6,659 nucleotides of DNA from Lichenicola sp964247725 (GCA_964247725.1 CAXTVM010000085.1:1-6659); one strand, 5' to 3'; positions 1-6,017 are shown, counted from the stretch's first letter. Translations and numbers: made by a program. The notes: generated by a model from the sequence alone, not told the origin.

Positions 1-83
1 ACTCCCTGCGCCACCAGGTCGGCGATCGCCGCCTCGGCATGGGTCATGGTGTCGAACACGGCTACCGTGGTTTCACTGGGCAT
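1..83 (-). CDS. Start of a probable general-stress-protein-like gene (partial)
   Basis: The first 27 codons of a leftward gene that continues beyond the window. The peptide begins MPSETTVAVFDTMTHAEAAI and goes on with a short helix-like stretch ending in LVAQG. A beta strand with VAVFD followed by an Ala/Glu-rich helix is how small general stress proteins (YflT/17M-like domain) and the N-terminal part of many YsnF/AvaK proteins begin; this is recalled family knowledge on a short fragment. The ATG overlaps the last 11 nt of the upstream DUF2382 gene. A purine-rich AGAGGA lies about 8 nt before it, so the two genes are probably translationally coupled and co-transcribed. The function is unknown beyond an inferred stress association. 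The reading frame and start are fairly secure; the family call is tentative because only about a quarter of a typical protein is visible. Confidence 0.6.
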   Translation of the reverse strand, partial: MPSETTVAVFDTMTHAEAAIADLVAQG

Positions 84-495
84 TCTCTGCATCCTCTGGA
101 TTGTCTAATTTTCTTGACGGAAGCGCCATGTCACCGGCATCCGATCGCTTGACCACCGCCTGTTCGGTCCTCAGACTCACGATCTCCTGGTGACGGCGGG
201 TGTCGGTGGTTCGGATGAGGTGGATCTCCTCCCTGATCAGGTAGCGGACCACGACGACCTCCTCCACCACCGGGATGATCAGGGTGTCGCCCTCCTGCCG
301 GGACTGCGGCATCTGATCGACGACGCGGCCGACCTGGACGTGCCTGACATCGACCCCGGTGCTAGTCAGCGTCTCATCGACGGCGTGATCCCGATGATGG
401 GTCGCGACCGTGACCGACACCGAGCCCGCGTCGCGTTTCTGGCGCGTGACCTGCAGCTCCTCCGCATGCAGCGTCAGGGTCGGCTCGCGGCTCAT
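73..495 (-). CDS. YsnF/AvaK-type (DUF2382) domain protein
   Basis: A 140-residue soluble protein with no signal peptide or membrane segment. Residues 7-117 read as one DUF2382 domain: charged, valine-rich beta strands with TLHAEELQVTRQKRDAGSV at 6-26, GRVVDQMPQSRQEGDTLIIP at 56-75, then VVEEVVVVRYLIREEIHLI at 76-94 and a final strand ending in EQAVVKR at 111-117. The pattern of a GDTLIIPVVEEV core followed by an EEIH strand is typical of the family. Its biochemical role is not established; members are associated with stress responses in Bacillus and cyanobacteria. The ATG at 495 is the only in-frame start after an upstream TGA, but it has no good Shine-Dalgarno. Directly before it lies the perfect palindrome GATCCGGATC. 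The gene overlaps the next one by 11 nt. Local GC is clearly lower than in the neighbouring housekeeping genes (55% over 61-180 by hand count). The family call is solid; the role is inference. Confidence 0.85.
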   Translation of the reverse strand: MSREPTLTLHAEELQVTRQKRDAGSVSVTVATHHRDHAVDETLTSTGVDVRHVQVGRVVDQMPQSRQEGDTLIIPVVEEVVVVRYLIREEIHLIRTTDTRRHQEIVSLRTEQAVVKRSDAGDMALPSRKLDNPEDAENAQ

Positions 496-505
496 GATCC
501 GGATC
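496..505. repeat. 10-bp perfect palindrome abutting the DUF2382 start codon
   Basis: GATCCGGATC occupies the ten bases immediately before the ATG at 495, where a ribosome binding site would be expected. It could be an operator half-site pair or simply chance. Nothing else supports a regulatory role. Confidence 0.3.
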
Positions 506-592
506 GAAAAAGCGACATCGCCCGTGTAGCGCGCGGACGATCATGGGGTTGCGAGGACAATCCGAAACGTGATCTGAATCGAGGTGACGCCG

Positions 593-1606
593 TCAGAGCA
601 GGTCACGCAGCAGCGGCACCAGCGGCTTGTCAGCGTCGGGCATGCTGTAGCCGTCGAGCGAGGCGGCATCGACCCAGGCCAGGGCCTGGCCCTCGCGCGG
701 CACCGGCGTGCCCTTCCAGCGCCGGCAGACGTAGAGCGGCATCAGCAGGTGGAACCGCTCGTAGGCATGGCTGACGAACGCGAACGGCGCCAGGCAGGCC
801 TCCGACACGTCGACGCCCAGCTCCTCGCGCAGCTCGCGGACCAGCGCCTGCTCGGGCGTCTCGTCAGGCTCGAGCTTGCCGCCCGGGAACTCCCAGAGCC
901 CCGCCATCGGCCGGCCTTCGGGGCGCCGCGCCAGCAACACCCGGCCGTCGGCGTCGATCAGCGCGCAGGCCGCCACCAGCATGGTGCGCCGCGCGGCCGT
1001 GACGGCCGGCGCCGTGGGTTCCGCCGCGGCGGGTGCCGCCGGCTGCGACAGGTCGTCGTGCCGCGCCTCGAAGCGCAGCACCGCATGCTCGCAGCCGCGC
1101 GCCAGGAACGCCTGGCGCCCGGTGCCGACCTCGCGGAAGCCGATCCGGCGCAGCACAGAGACCGAGGCCGGGTTGTCGGTGGCGACCTCCGCGGTCAGCC
1201 GCTCGATCGGCAGGTTGGCCAGCGCCCAGTGCGACAGCCGGCGGCCGGCCTCGCCGGCGACGCCGTTGTTCCAGTGCTGCCGGCCGATCCAGTAGCCGAG
1301 GTCGCCGCTGCGGCTGGCGGCGTCGACGCGGATGCCGACGCAGCCGAGCAACCGCCCGGGCGGGACGGCGGGGTCGACGATGGCGAAGTGCCAGGCGCGG
1401 CCCTCGTCCATCTGTACCGCGGTGGACGCGATCCATTCGACGGTGAGGTCGCGCGGGTAGGGGAACGGCAGCGTCGCCAGCATCCGGACCACGCCCCAGT
1501 CGTTGACCAGGCGGTGGATCGTCTCGGCGTCGTCCGGAGCCAGGGGCCGCAGCGTGAAGCGCGCGGTCGTCAGCACCGGCGGCGTCGCGGCACCGGACGA
1601 TGCCAT
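593..1606 (-). CDS. GNAT N-acetyltransferase fused to a MutT-type Nudix hydrolase
   Basis: A 337-residue two-domain protein. Residues 13-181 form a RimJ/RimL-like GNAT domain: TARFTLRPL at 14-22, the GDLGYWIGRQHWNNGVAGEA segment at 101-120 that contributes to acetyl-CoA binding, and TDNPASVSVLRRIGF at 143-157. An Ala/Pro-rich linker (about 183-205) leads to a Nudix domain (208-337) with LLARRPEGRPMAGLWEFPGG at 224-243. The Nudix box at 243-265 is complete: Gly243, Glu249, Arg257-Glu258, Glu261-Glu262 and Gly264 fit the GX5EX7REUXEEXGU consensus, so metal-dependent hydrolysis should be intact. Similarity to MutT suggests removal of 8-oxo-dGTP from the nucleotide pool; the acetyltransferase substrate is unknown (RimJ/RimL relatives modify protein N-termini). 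The frame stays open upstream, but the conserved GNAT start fixes the ATG at 1606, two nt after the oxygenase stop and without a good Shine-Dalgarno, implying coupled translation. In related genomes, as I recall, these are two adjacent genes after argJ. Confidence 0.93.
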   Translation of the reverse strand: MASSGAATPPVLTTARFTLRPLAPDDAETIHRLVNDWGVVRMLATLPFPYPRDLTVEWIASTAVQMDEGRAWHFAIVDPAVPPGRLLGCVGIRVDAASRSGDLGYWIGRQHWNNGVAGEAGRRLSHWALANLPIERLTAEVATDNPASVSVLRRIGFREVGTGRQAFLARGCEHAVLRFEARHDDLSQPAAPAAAEPTAPAVTAARRTMLVAACALIDADGRVLLARRPEGRPMAGLWEFPGGKLEPDETPEQALVRELREELGVDVSEACLAPFAFVSHAYERFHLLMPLYVCRRWKGTPVPREGQALAWVDAASLDGYSMPDADKPLVPLLRDLL

Positions 1607-1608
1607 CG

Positions 1609-2691
1609 TCAGGCGGCGGTGCGGCCCACCCCGCACGACACCAGCACCGAGCGCAGCGTGCGGATCACCGGGAACACCTCCTGGTTCCAGTCGGCGCCCT
1701 GCGCGTCGTGCGCCGCCTGCTCCATCTCCACCACGTCGCGGTCCTCGGCGAAGATGCGCTCGGTGAACACCACCAGCGCCGGCCAGAGCAGGTTCAGGAT
1801 GCCGGGGATCTTCGGGCGGCGCACAGACAGCAGCCCGAACACCCGGTTGGTCCTCTGCTCGCGGTCGAGCGGCACGTAGGAGATCCAGAGATCCATCACC
1901 GGATCCTCGCCCTCGGTCTGGATCCGCAGCGTCTGGTAGGGATATTCGGTACGCACCGTCATGACGTCGCGCTCCGCCGAGTTGGCGGCGCCGCCGCGGC
2001 GCTCGCCCAGGATCAGCGCCTCGCCGATCGGCTGCTTGCCGCCGGTGCGCTTGAAGCTGTATTTGACCTCGCACCAGTCCGGCCCATGGCCCTGGCCGAG
2101 CACCCGGGGCTTCATCTGCCCCATCTGCTTCGAGTGCATGAACTGATGGTTCATGTCCATCAGGTTCTCATGCATGAAGCTGTAGTGGCAGCCGACCTTG
2201 CGGCCGAAGCGACGGGTCTTGTAGCGGGGATTGGCAACGGAGCCGAGGCCGGGGAACGGCACGCCGGCGGCGAGCGACGCGTCGCCCGGGAACACCAGGA
2301 TCAGCCCATCCGCCTCTCGGCACGGATAGGCGCGCACCCCGTTCGGCAGCTTGCCCGTGAGGTAGGGCACGTCGACGCAGGCGCCCGACGCCTCGTAGGC
2401 CCAGCCATGATAGCAGCAGCGCACCGCGCAGCCCTCGACGGTGCCCTTGCTCAGCGGCACCTGGCGATGCGCGCAACGGTCCTCCAGCGCGAACACCGGA
2501 CCGGTCTTCGGCCGCACCAGCACGATCGGGTCGCCGGCGAAGCTGACCGCCAGCGTGCCGCCGGGCTTCAGCTCGCGCGACCACGCCATCGGATACCAGT
2601 GGTCGGGATGGGCGCCGACCCGGCGCAGATCCGGCGCGGTCGGCACGGAGGGGTCCGGCCGCAGGCTGTCCGGCATGACGGTCTGGTTCAT
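1609..2691 (-). CDS. Rieske non-heme iron oxygenase, alpha-subunit type
   Basis: A 360-residue cytosolic oxygenase similar in size to single-component alpha subunits such as VanA. The N-terminal Rieske domain (about 30-135) holds the [2Fe-2S] ligands Cys73-X-His75 and Cys92-X2-His95, separated by 16 residues, in CAHRQVPLSKGTVEG and CCYHGW. The catalytic domain has the mononuclear iron site HENLMDMNHQFMH at 174-186, with Asp179 as the bridging residue and His182/His186 as ligands (X3 between histidines). The third ligand is probably Asp317 in FAEDRDVVEMEQ. Such enzymes use electrons from a reductase to hydroxylate or demethylate organic substrates; the substrate here cannot be read from sequence. 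No reductase or ferredoxin gene is present in the window. The start at 2691 is chosen over an in-frame ATG at 2769 because GAGGA lies 3 nt before it and homologues begin near the DHWYPMAWS segment (30-38). The stop is 2 nt from the GNAT-Nudix gene, so they are likely co-expressed. Confidence 0.92.
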   Translation of the reverse strand: MNQTVMPDSLRPDPSVPTAPDLRRVGAHPDHWYPMAWSRELKPGGTLAVSFAGDPIVLVRPKTGPVFALEDRCAHRQVPLSKGTVEGCAVRCCYHGWAYEASGACVDVPYLTGKLPNGVRAYPCREADGLILVFPGDASLAAGVPFPGLGSVANPRYKTRRFGRKVGCHYSFMHENLMDMNHQFMHSKQMGQMKPRVLGQGHGPDWCEVKYSFKRTGGKQPIGEALILGERRGGAANSAERDVMTVRTEYPYQTLRIQTEGEDPVMDLWISYVPLDREQRTNRVFGLLSVRRPKIPGILNLLWPALVVFTERIFAEDRDVVEMEQAAHDAQGADWNQEVFPVIRTLRSVLVSCGVGRTAA

Positions 2692-2694
2692 CGG

Positions 2695-2699
2695 TCCTC
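2695..2699 (-). promoter_or_regulatory. Ribosome binding site deciding the oxygenase start
   Basis: GAGGA on the minus strand, 3 nt before the ATG at 2691. The spacing is a little short, but no comparable site precedes the in-frame ATG codons at 2769 or 2676, so this supports the 360-residue form. Confidence 0.5.
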
Positions 2700-2857
2700 G
2701 AGGTGGATTGCATCGGGCGGCGCCGGACGCGACCGATGTCGCGCGGCCCATAAGGCACTCTCCGGGCACGCCGACGCAACAGAGGACGCGAAATGATTTC
2801 CCGCCGTTGCGCGGCCGGACCGGGCACGGCCCGCTGCCACGCCGAGGGCTGTCCGCC

Positions 2858-3439
2858 TCAGCCGGCGGCCGGCGGCTGGAAGCCGAACAACAGGTCCGCC
2901 GGACGCTGCCGCACCACCAGCGTGCCGGCCATCAGGTCGTGCAGCCCCTGCTTGCGCCGGGTCCAGCCGACCATCAGGAAGCCGATGCCGAGCAGCAGGA
3001 CGGACACGTACTTGGCGAGGTTGCGCCCGATCGCACGCCCGAGCCCGATCTGGCGGCCGGCCTCGTCGGTGACGCGCAGCCGGCAGGCCAGCTTGCCGGG
3101 CGTCGCCTGCCAGCGCGAGGATTCGAGCAGGGCGTAGTAGGCGAGGCTCAGCAGCATGCTCAGCAGCGTCAGGCCGCCATGGGCCAGGTGCCCGGAGGGC
3201 GCCGACACCGACAGGCTGGAATAGGCGACGTTGGAAACCGCGCCGGAGTCCGGTGCGGGCGTCGTCGAGATCCCGATCTGGCGCAGCCCTGTCGCGAGCC
3301 CGATCAGCCCGTTCACTACCGCAAGCACCGCCGCGTCGATGATCCAGGCCAGCACGCGCCACCAGAAGCCGGCATAGTACCAGGCGCGCGCATCGGGTGC
3401 CGCCCCGGGAAAGGGGGTGCCGGGCAAGGTCGCCGACAT
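2858..3439 (-). CDS. RDD-family inner-membrane protein
   Basis: A 193-residue integral membrane protein with about three transmembrane segments: roughly 29-52, 89-106 and 144-159. The RDD hallmarks are present: YYAGFWWRVLAWIIDAAVL at 21-39 with Arg28 and Asp35, QATPGKLACRLRVTDEAG at 111-128, and RRKQGLHDLMAGTLVV at 161-176 with Asp168. RDD proteins are widespread small membrane proteins; some have been linked to ion (Na+/H+) transport, but most have no known role, and nothing here assigns a substrate. The segment between the first two membrane spans (about 53-88) is Ser/Pro/Gly-rich and probably an exposed loop. The gene begins 3 nt after the argJ stop. Its Shine-Dalgarno (GGAG, 7 nt before the ATG) lies across the end of argJ, which points to co-transcription with argJ. 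It is probably the last gene of the isomerase-argJ transcript, because a 166-nt gap follows. Confidence 0.9.
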   Translation of the reverse strand: MSATLPGTPFPGAAPDARAWYYAGFWWRVLAWIIDAAVLAVVNGLIGLATGLRQIGISTTPAPDSGAVSNVAYSSLSVSAPSGHLAHGGLTLLSMLLSLAYYALLESSRWQATPGKLACRLRVTDEAGRQIGLGRAIGRNLAKYVSVLLLGIGFLMVGWTRRKQGLHDLMAGTLVVRQRPADLLFGFQPPAAG

Positions 3440-3442
3440 GCT

Positions 3443-4678
3443 CTAGCTCCGGTAGCTGCCATTGATGTCGATGTAGCCGTGCGTGAGGTCGCAGGTCCAG
3501 GCGCGGCCGGCGCCCCCGCCCAACCCGAGGTCGATCGCGATCTCGAGCTCGCGGCCGCGCATGTGCGCCACCACCGGCGCCTCGTCGTAGCCCGGCACCA
3601 CCGCGCCGGCGCGCGCCATCCAGGTGCCGCCGATGCCGATCGACAGCAGGTCGCGGTCGGCCGGCTCGCCGCTCTTGCCGACCGCCATGACGATCCGGCC
3701 CCAGTTGGCGTCCTCGCCGGCGATCGCGGTCTTCACCAGCGGCGAGTTCGCGACCGCCAGCGCCACCCGGCGCGCGGACTCGTCCGAGACCGCCCCCGCC
3801 ACGTCGATCCGCACCAGCCGGGAGGCGCCCTCGCCGTCGCGCACCACCATCAGCGCCAGCTCGAGCAGCAGCGAGTCGAGGGCCGCCGCGAACTCCGACA
3901 GCGTCGGATCGTCCGCTCCCCGCACCTCCCGATGGCGGGCCCGGCCGGTCGCGAACAGCAGCACGGTGTCGCTGGTCGAGGTGTCGGAGTCGACCGTCGT
4001 GCAGTTGAAGCTGCCGGCGACCGCGCGCGCCAGCAGCGCCTGCAGCACCGTGGCCGGCAAGGCGGCATCGGTCGCCACGAAGCACAGCATGGTCGCCATG
4101 TCTGGCGCGATCATGCCGCTGCCCTTGGCGATGCCGGCCAGCGTCACCGGGACGCCGCCGATCGCGGTCCGCCGCACCGCACCCTTGGGAAAGGTGTCGG
4201 TGGTCATGATGCCGCGCGCCGCCTCGGCCCAGCCGTCGGGCGACAGCCGATCATGCAGGGCGGGCAGGGCGGCGGTGATCCGCGCGTGCGGCAGCACCTC
4301 GCCGATCACCCCGGTCGAGCACAGGAACACCTGGTCCGGCGTGCAGCCGAGCAGGCCGGAAGCGGCGGCGGCGGTCTCGACGCAGCTCGCGACCCCGGCG
4401 CTGCCGGTGAAGACGTTGGCGTTGCCGGCATTGACCACCAGGCCGCGGGCGAGGCCGCCCTCGAGCGCATGGCGGCACCAGTCGACCGGGGCACCGGGGC
4501 AGCGGTTGCGGGTGAACACGCCGGCGACCGTGGTGCCGGGGTCGAACCCGGCCAGCACCAGGTCGGTGCGGCCGGCATAGCGGATGCCGGCCGCCACCGC
4601 GGCCAGCCGAACGCCCGCCACCGCCGGCATCGGCGGGAACGGCACCGCCAGGGGCGACAATGCTTGGGGCGTCGCCAT
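3443..4678 (-). CDS. argJ: Glutamate N-acetyltransferase / ornithine acetyltransferase
   Basis: ArgJ transfers the acetyl group of N-acetylornithine to glutamate, regenerating N-acetylglutamate in the cyclic arginine pathway. Bifunctional members also make acetylglutamate from acetyl-CoA; which type this is cannot be decided here. At 411 residues the length is normal. The precursor self-cleaves before a Thr nucleophile, seen in KGSGMIAPDMATML (185-198) as Ala195-Thr196. Other conserved features are VVNAGNANVFTG (81-92), CSTGVIGE (120-127, oxyanion-hole region with Thr122-Gly123), TTDTFPKG (159-166), TVDSDTSTSDT (228-238), a DANWGRIVMAVGKSG segment in the C-terminal third, and the C-terminal YIDINGSYRS. 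The first residues (SPLAVPFPPMPAVAGVRLA, from residue 8) resemble the usual family N-terminus, supporting the ATG at 4678 despite a weak Shine-Dalgarno. It lies 18 nt after the isomerase gene and 3 nt before the RDD gene, consistent with one transcript. Nothing looks degenerate. Confidence 0.97.
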   Translation of the reverse strand: MATPQALSPLAVPFPPMPAVAGVRLAAVAAGIRYAGRTDLVLAGFDPGTTVAGVFTRNRCPGAPVDWCRHALEGGLARGLVVNAGNANVFTGSAGVASCVETAAAASGLLGCTPDQVFLCSTGVIGEVLPHARITAALPALHDRLSPDGWAEAARGIMTTDTFPKGAVRRTAIGGVPVTLAGIAKGSGMIAPDMATMLCFVATDAALPATVLQALLARAVAGSFNCTTVDSDTSTSDTVLLFATGRARHREVRGADDPTLSEFAAALDSLLLELALMVVRDGEGASRLVRIDVAGAVSDESARRVALAVANSPLVKTAIAGEDANWGRIVMAVGKSGEPADRDLLSIGIGGTWMARAGAVVPGYDEAPVVAHMRGRELEIAIDLGLGGGAGRAWTCDLTHGYIDINGSYRS

Positions 4679-4696
4679 CGATCCCGCCCGGCCGGC

Positions 4697-5701
4697 TCAG
4701 TTGCCGGCGGGCGGCGCTCCCGGCGTTGCGGTGGTGCCCTGCGTCGGCACCGGCGAGGTGCCGGCGGCGGCGGCGGCGGCGGCCGCGGCCGGCGCCGGCT
4801 TGTCGCTGACGACGCTGCCGTTCGGGTTGTAGCGCACCACCTTCACCTTCGCGACCGCCTGGTCCACCACCCGGCGCACCGCCGCCTGGATGATCTTCTG
4901 GCGGATCTGCGTAGCCACGGTGTCGAACGCCGGCGGCGCCGAGACCCGCGTGTCCAGCACCTGGATCACGTGCCAGCCATAGCGCGTGTGCACCGGGTGG
5001 TCGGAGACCTGGCCCTTGCCCATCGCGAAGGCGGCGGTGGAGAACTCCGGCAGCATGTCGCCCTGCTTGAACCAGCCGAGGTCGCCGCCGTTGCTGGCGG
5101 CGGCCTTGTCGGTCGAGTACTTTTTGGACAGCGCCGCGAAGTCCCCGCCGCCCTTGAGCTGGCGGATGATGTCGTCGGCGGTCTTCTCGTCGGCGACCAG
5201 GATGTGGCGCGCATGCACCTCCTTCTCGCCCGGCTTGCCGGCATAGTTGCTGGCGTAGGCGGCCTTGATCGCCTCGTCGGTGACCTGCGGCCCCACCAGC
5301 CGGGTCAGGTAGACGTTCTGCAGCGCCTGGTCGGCCGCCGCCTGCATCGCCTTCTGCGCCGCCGGGTCCTTCGCCAGGCCCTCCTTCTGCGCCTCGATCA
5401 GCAGCGCCTTCTGGTCGACCAGCTGGTTCACGATCAGCGGGAACAGCATCTGCGGCGGCATGCCGCGCATCTCGTCCGGCAGCGCCTGCGCCGCGGCGCG
5501 GACCCGGTCCAGCGTGATCGGATCGCCGTTGACCGAGGCCACCACCGGGTTGGCCGGGGCGGCGGCGGTGGCCGGGTTGGCGGTGGCGGCGGGAGCGGCG
5601 GCATCCTTCTTGTGCGGCGCGGCAAGGACGGGCCCGGACAAGGGGGCGGTGGCGAGCAGGGCGGCTGCCGAGAGGGCAGCGACCGGGCGGGAAAGCCGCA
5701 T
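4697..5701 (-). CDS. Exported parvulin-type (PpiC) peptidyl-prolyl isomerase
   Basis: A 334-residue periplasmic foldase that should isomerise peptidyl-proline bonds in newly exported proteins. It begins with a signal peptide (MRLSRPVAALSAAALLATAP), probably cut after Ala27 (VLA). An Ala/Pro-rich stretch follows to about 52, then a SurA_N-like helical chaperone region (53-150) starting VVASVNGDPITLDRV. The parvulin domain (161-251) contains EVHARHILV (161-169), NGGDLGWFKQGDMLPEF (204-220) and RYGWHVIQVLD (240-250). A C-terminal helix (to about 288) and a low-complexity Ala/Pro/Thr tail (302-334, with nine consecutive alanines) end the protein. The start at 5701 is preferred over an in-frame ATG at 5737 because it leaves a normal signal peptide and has GAGG 10 nt upstream. 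The gene is divergent from secA and leads the argJ-RDD run, a fitting neighbour for a protein-export gene. It could equally be named a PrsA- or SurA-like protein. Confidence 0.94.
   Translation of the reverse strand: MRLSRPVAALSAAALLATAPLSGPVLAAPHKKDAAAPAATANPATAAAPANPVVASVNGDPITLDRVRAAAQALPDEMRGMPPQMLFPLIVNQLVDQKALLIEAQKEGLAKDPAAQKAMQAAADQALQNVYLTRLVGPQVTDEAIKAAYASNYAGKPGEKEVHARHILVADEKTADDIIRQLKGGGDFAALSKKYSTDKAAASNGGDLGWFKQGDMLPEFSTAAFAMGKGQVSDHPVHTRYGWHVIQVLDTRVSAPPAFDTVATQIRQKIIQAAVRRVVDQAVAKVKVVRYNPNGSVVSDKPAPAAAAAAAAAGTSPVPTQGTTATPGAPPAGN
4762..4782. repeat. (CGG)7 trinucleotide tract coding for polyalanine
   Basis: Seven uninterrupted CGG triplets on the plus strand, inside the isomerase gene. 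They are read on the minus strand as GCC alanine codons in the protein's C-terminal tail. The length could vary by slippage in steps of three without breaking the frame. Confidence 0.85.
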
Positions 5702-5787
5702 GGGGAGGGAACCTCGGTTTGAAAGTGGCCGGACCATGCCAAAATCAAGCCGGGCTCACAAGCAAGCGCCGCCATGCCGTACCGCAC

Positions 5788-5880
5788 GAGGAAGAAGGCC
5801 AGGGGCCTTGCCCCGGACCCCACTGGGGCCGTCACGCGAAGCGTGCTGCGCACGACGGCCCCCCAGACCCCGATTTGTAA
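5788..5880 (+). repeat. Structured palindromic repeat, left copy
   Basis: This begins GAGGAAGAAGGCCAGGGG and ends ACCCCGATTTGTAA, both shared with the inverted copy at 5910-5975. It can fold into a hairpin at 5802-5814 (GGGGC/GCCCC, 3-nt loop). A longer imperfect stem pairs 5823-5833 with 5854-5866 (CTGGGGCCGTC with GACGGCCCCCCAG, two unpaired C). Within that lies a small perfect hairpin at 5833-5845 (CACGC-GAA-GCGTG). The two outer hairpins lie between conserved ends, resembling REP-like elements. I recall similar GC-rich intergenic repeats from Acetobacteraceae, but copy number cannot be tested here. Confidence 0.7.
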
Positions 5881-5909
5881 GGTTGTGCCTTCATGCAGGA
5901 GGTATCCTC

Positions 5910-5975
5910 TGACGAATCGGGTTCCAAGGGCCGCCGGCCCTTGGCGGGTCCAGGGCAGAGCCCTGGCCTTCCTCC
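5910..5975 (-). repeat. Structured palindromic repeat, right inverted copy
   Basis: Read on the minus strand it begins GGAGGAAGGCCAGGG and ends AACCCGATTCGTCA, matching the left copy (11 of 14 bases in the end block). It contains two perfect hairpins: 5950-5966 (CCAGGGC-AGA-GCCCTGG, 7 bp) and 5924-5944 (CCAAGGGCC-GCC-GGCCCTTGG, 9 bp). The second hairpin replaces the longer branched stem of the left copy, so the two copies differ mainly in that arm. The head-to-head pair with a 29-nt core (5881-5909) resembles a bacterial interspersed mosaic element. Confidence 0.75.
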
Positions 5976-5988
5976 ACGCCGGGCTTTG

Positions 5989-6017
5989 GTTGACCGACCG
6001 CAGCCCCGGTCCTATCT
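5989..6017 (+). promoter_or_regulatory. Predicted secA promoter
   Basis: GTTGAC (5989-5994), 17 nt, then CTATCT (6012-6017). This matches the alphaproteobacterial housekeeping consensus CTTGAC-N17-CTATAT at five of six positions in each box with exact spacing. Transcription would start near 6024, giving a secA leader of about 60 nt that excludes the upstream repeat pair. The match is read by eye; no start site is known. Confidence 0.5.

Noticed and set aside
506..525. Short stem followed by a T-run on the minus strand after the GNAT-Nudix gene, considered as a terminator
   Set aside because: The stem is only 3-4 bp, too weak to call.
1607..2074. N-terminal extension of the GNAT-Nudix frame up to 2074
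   Set aside because: The extension is in a different frame over the oxygenase gene and is Arg/Ala-rich; the conserved GNAT start lies just after the ATG at 1606.
584..2796. Long plus-strand frames opposite the GNAT-Nudix and oxygenase genes
   Set aside because: Low-complexity Arg/Ala/His composition with no recognisable motif; the minus-strand genes here have complete catalytic motifs.
2821..2833. Hairpin CGGGC-ACG-GCCCG downstream of the RDD gene, considered as a terminator
   Set aside because: Only a 5-bp stem and no T-run follows on the minus strand; in DNA this GC-rich such stems are expected by chance.
2441..5722. A 1,093-codon open frame on the plus strand
   Set aside because: It lies antisense to the isomerase, argJ, RDD and oxygenase genes, is rich in Arg/Gly/His/Ala, and shows no domain. 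High GC makes stop codons rare in such shadow frames.
5702..5790. Promoter for the isomerase gene
   Set aside because: CTTGAT and CTTGCT candidates on the minus strand have no acceptable -10 box at 16-18 nt spacing.
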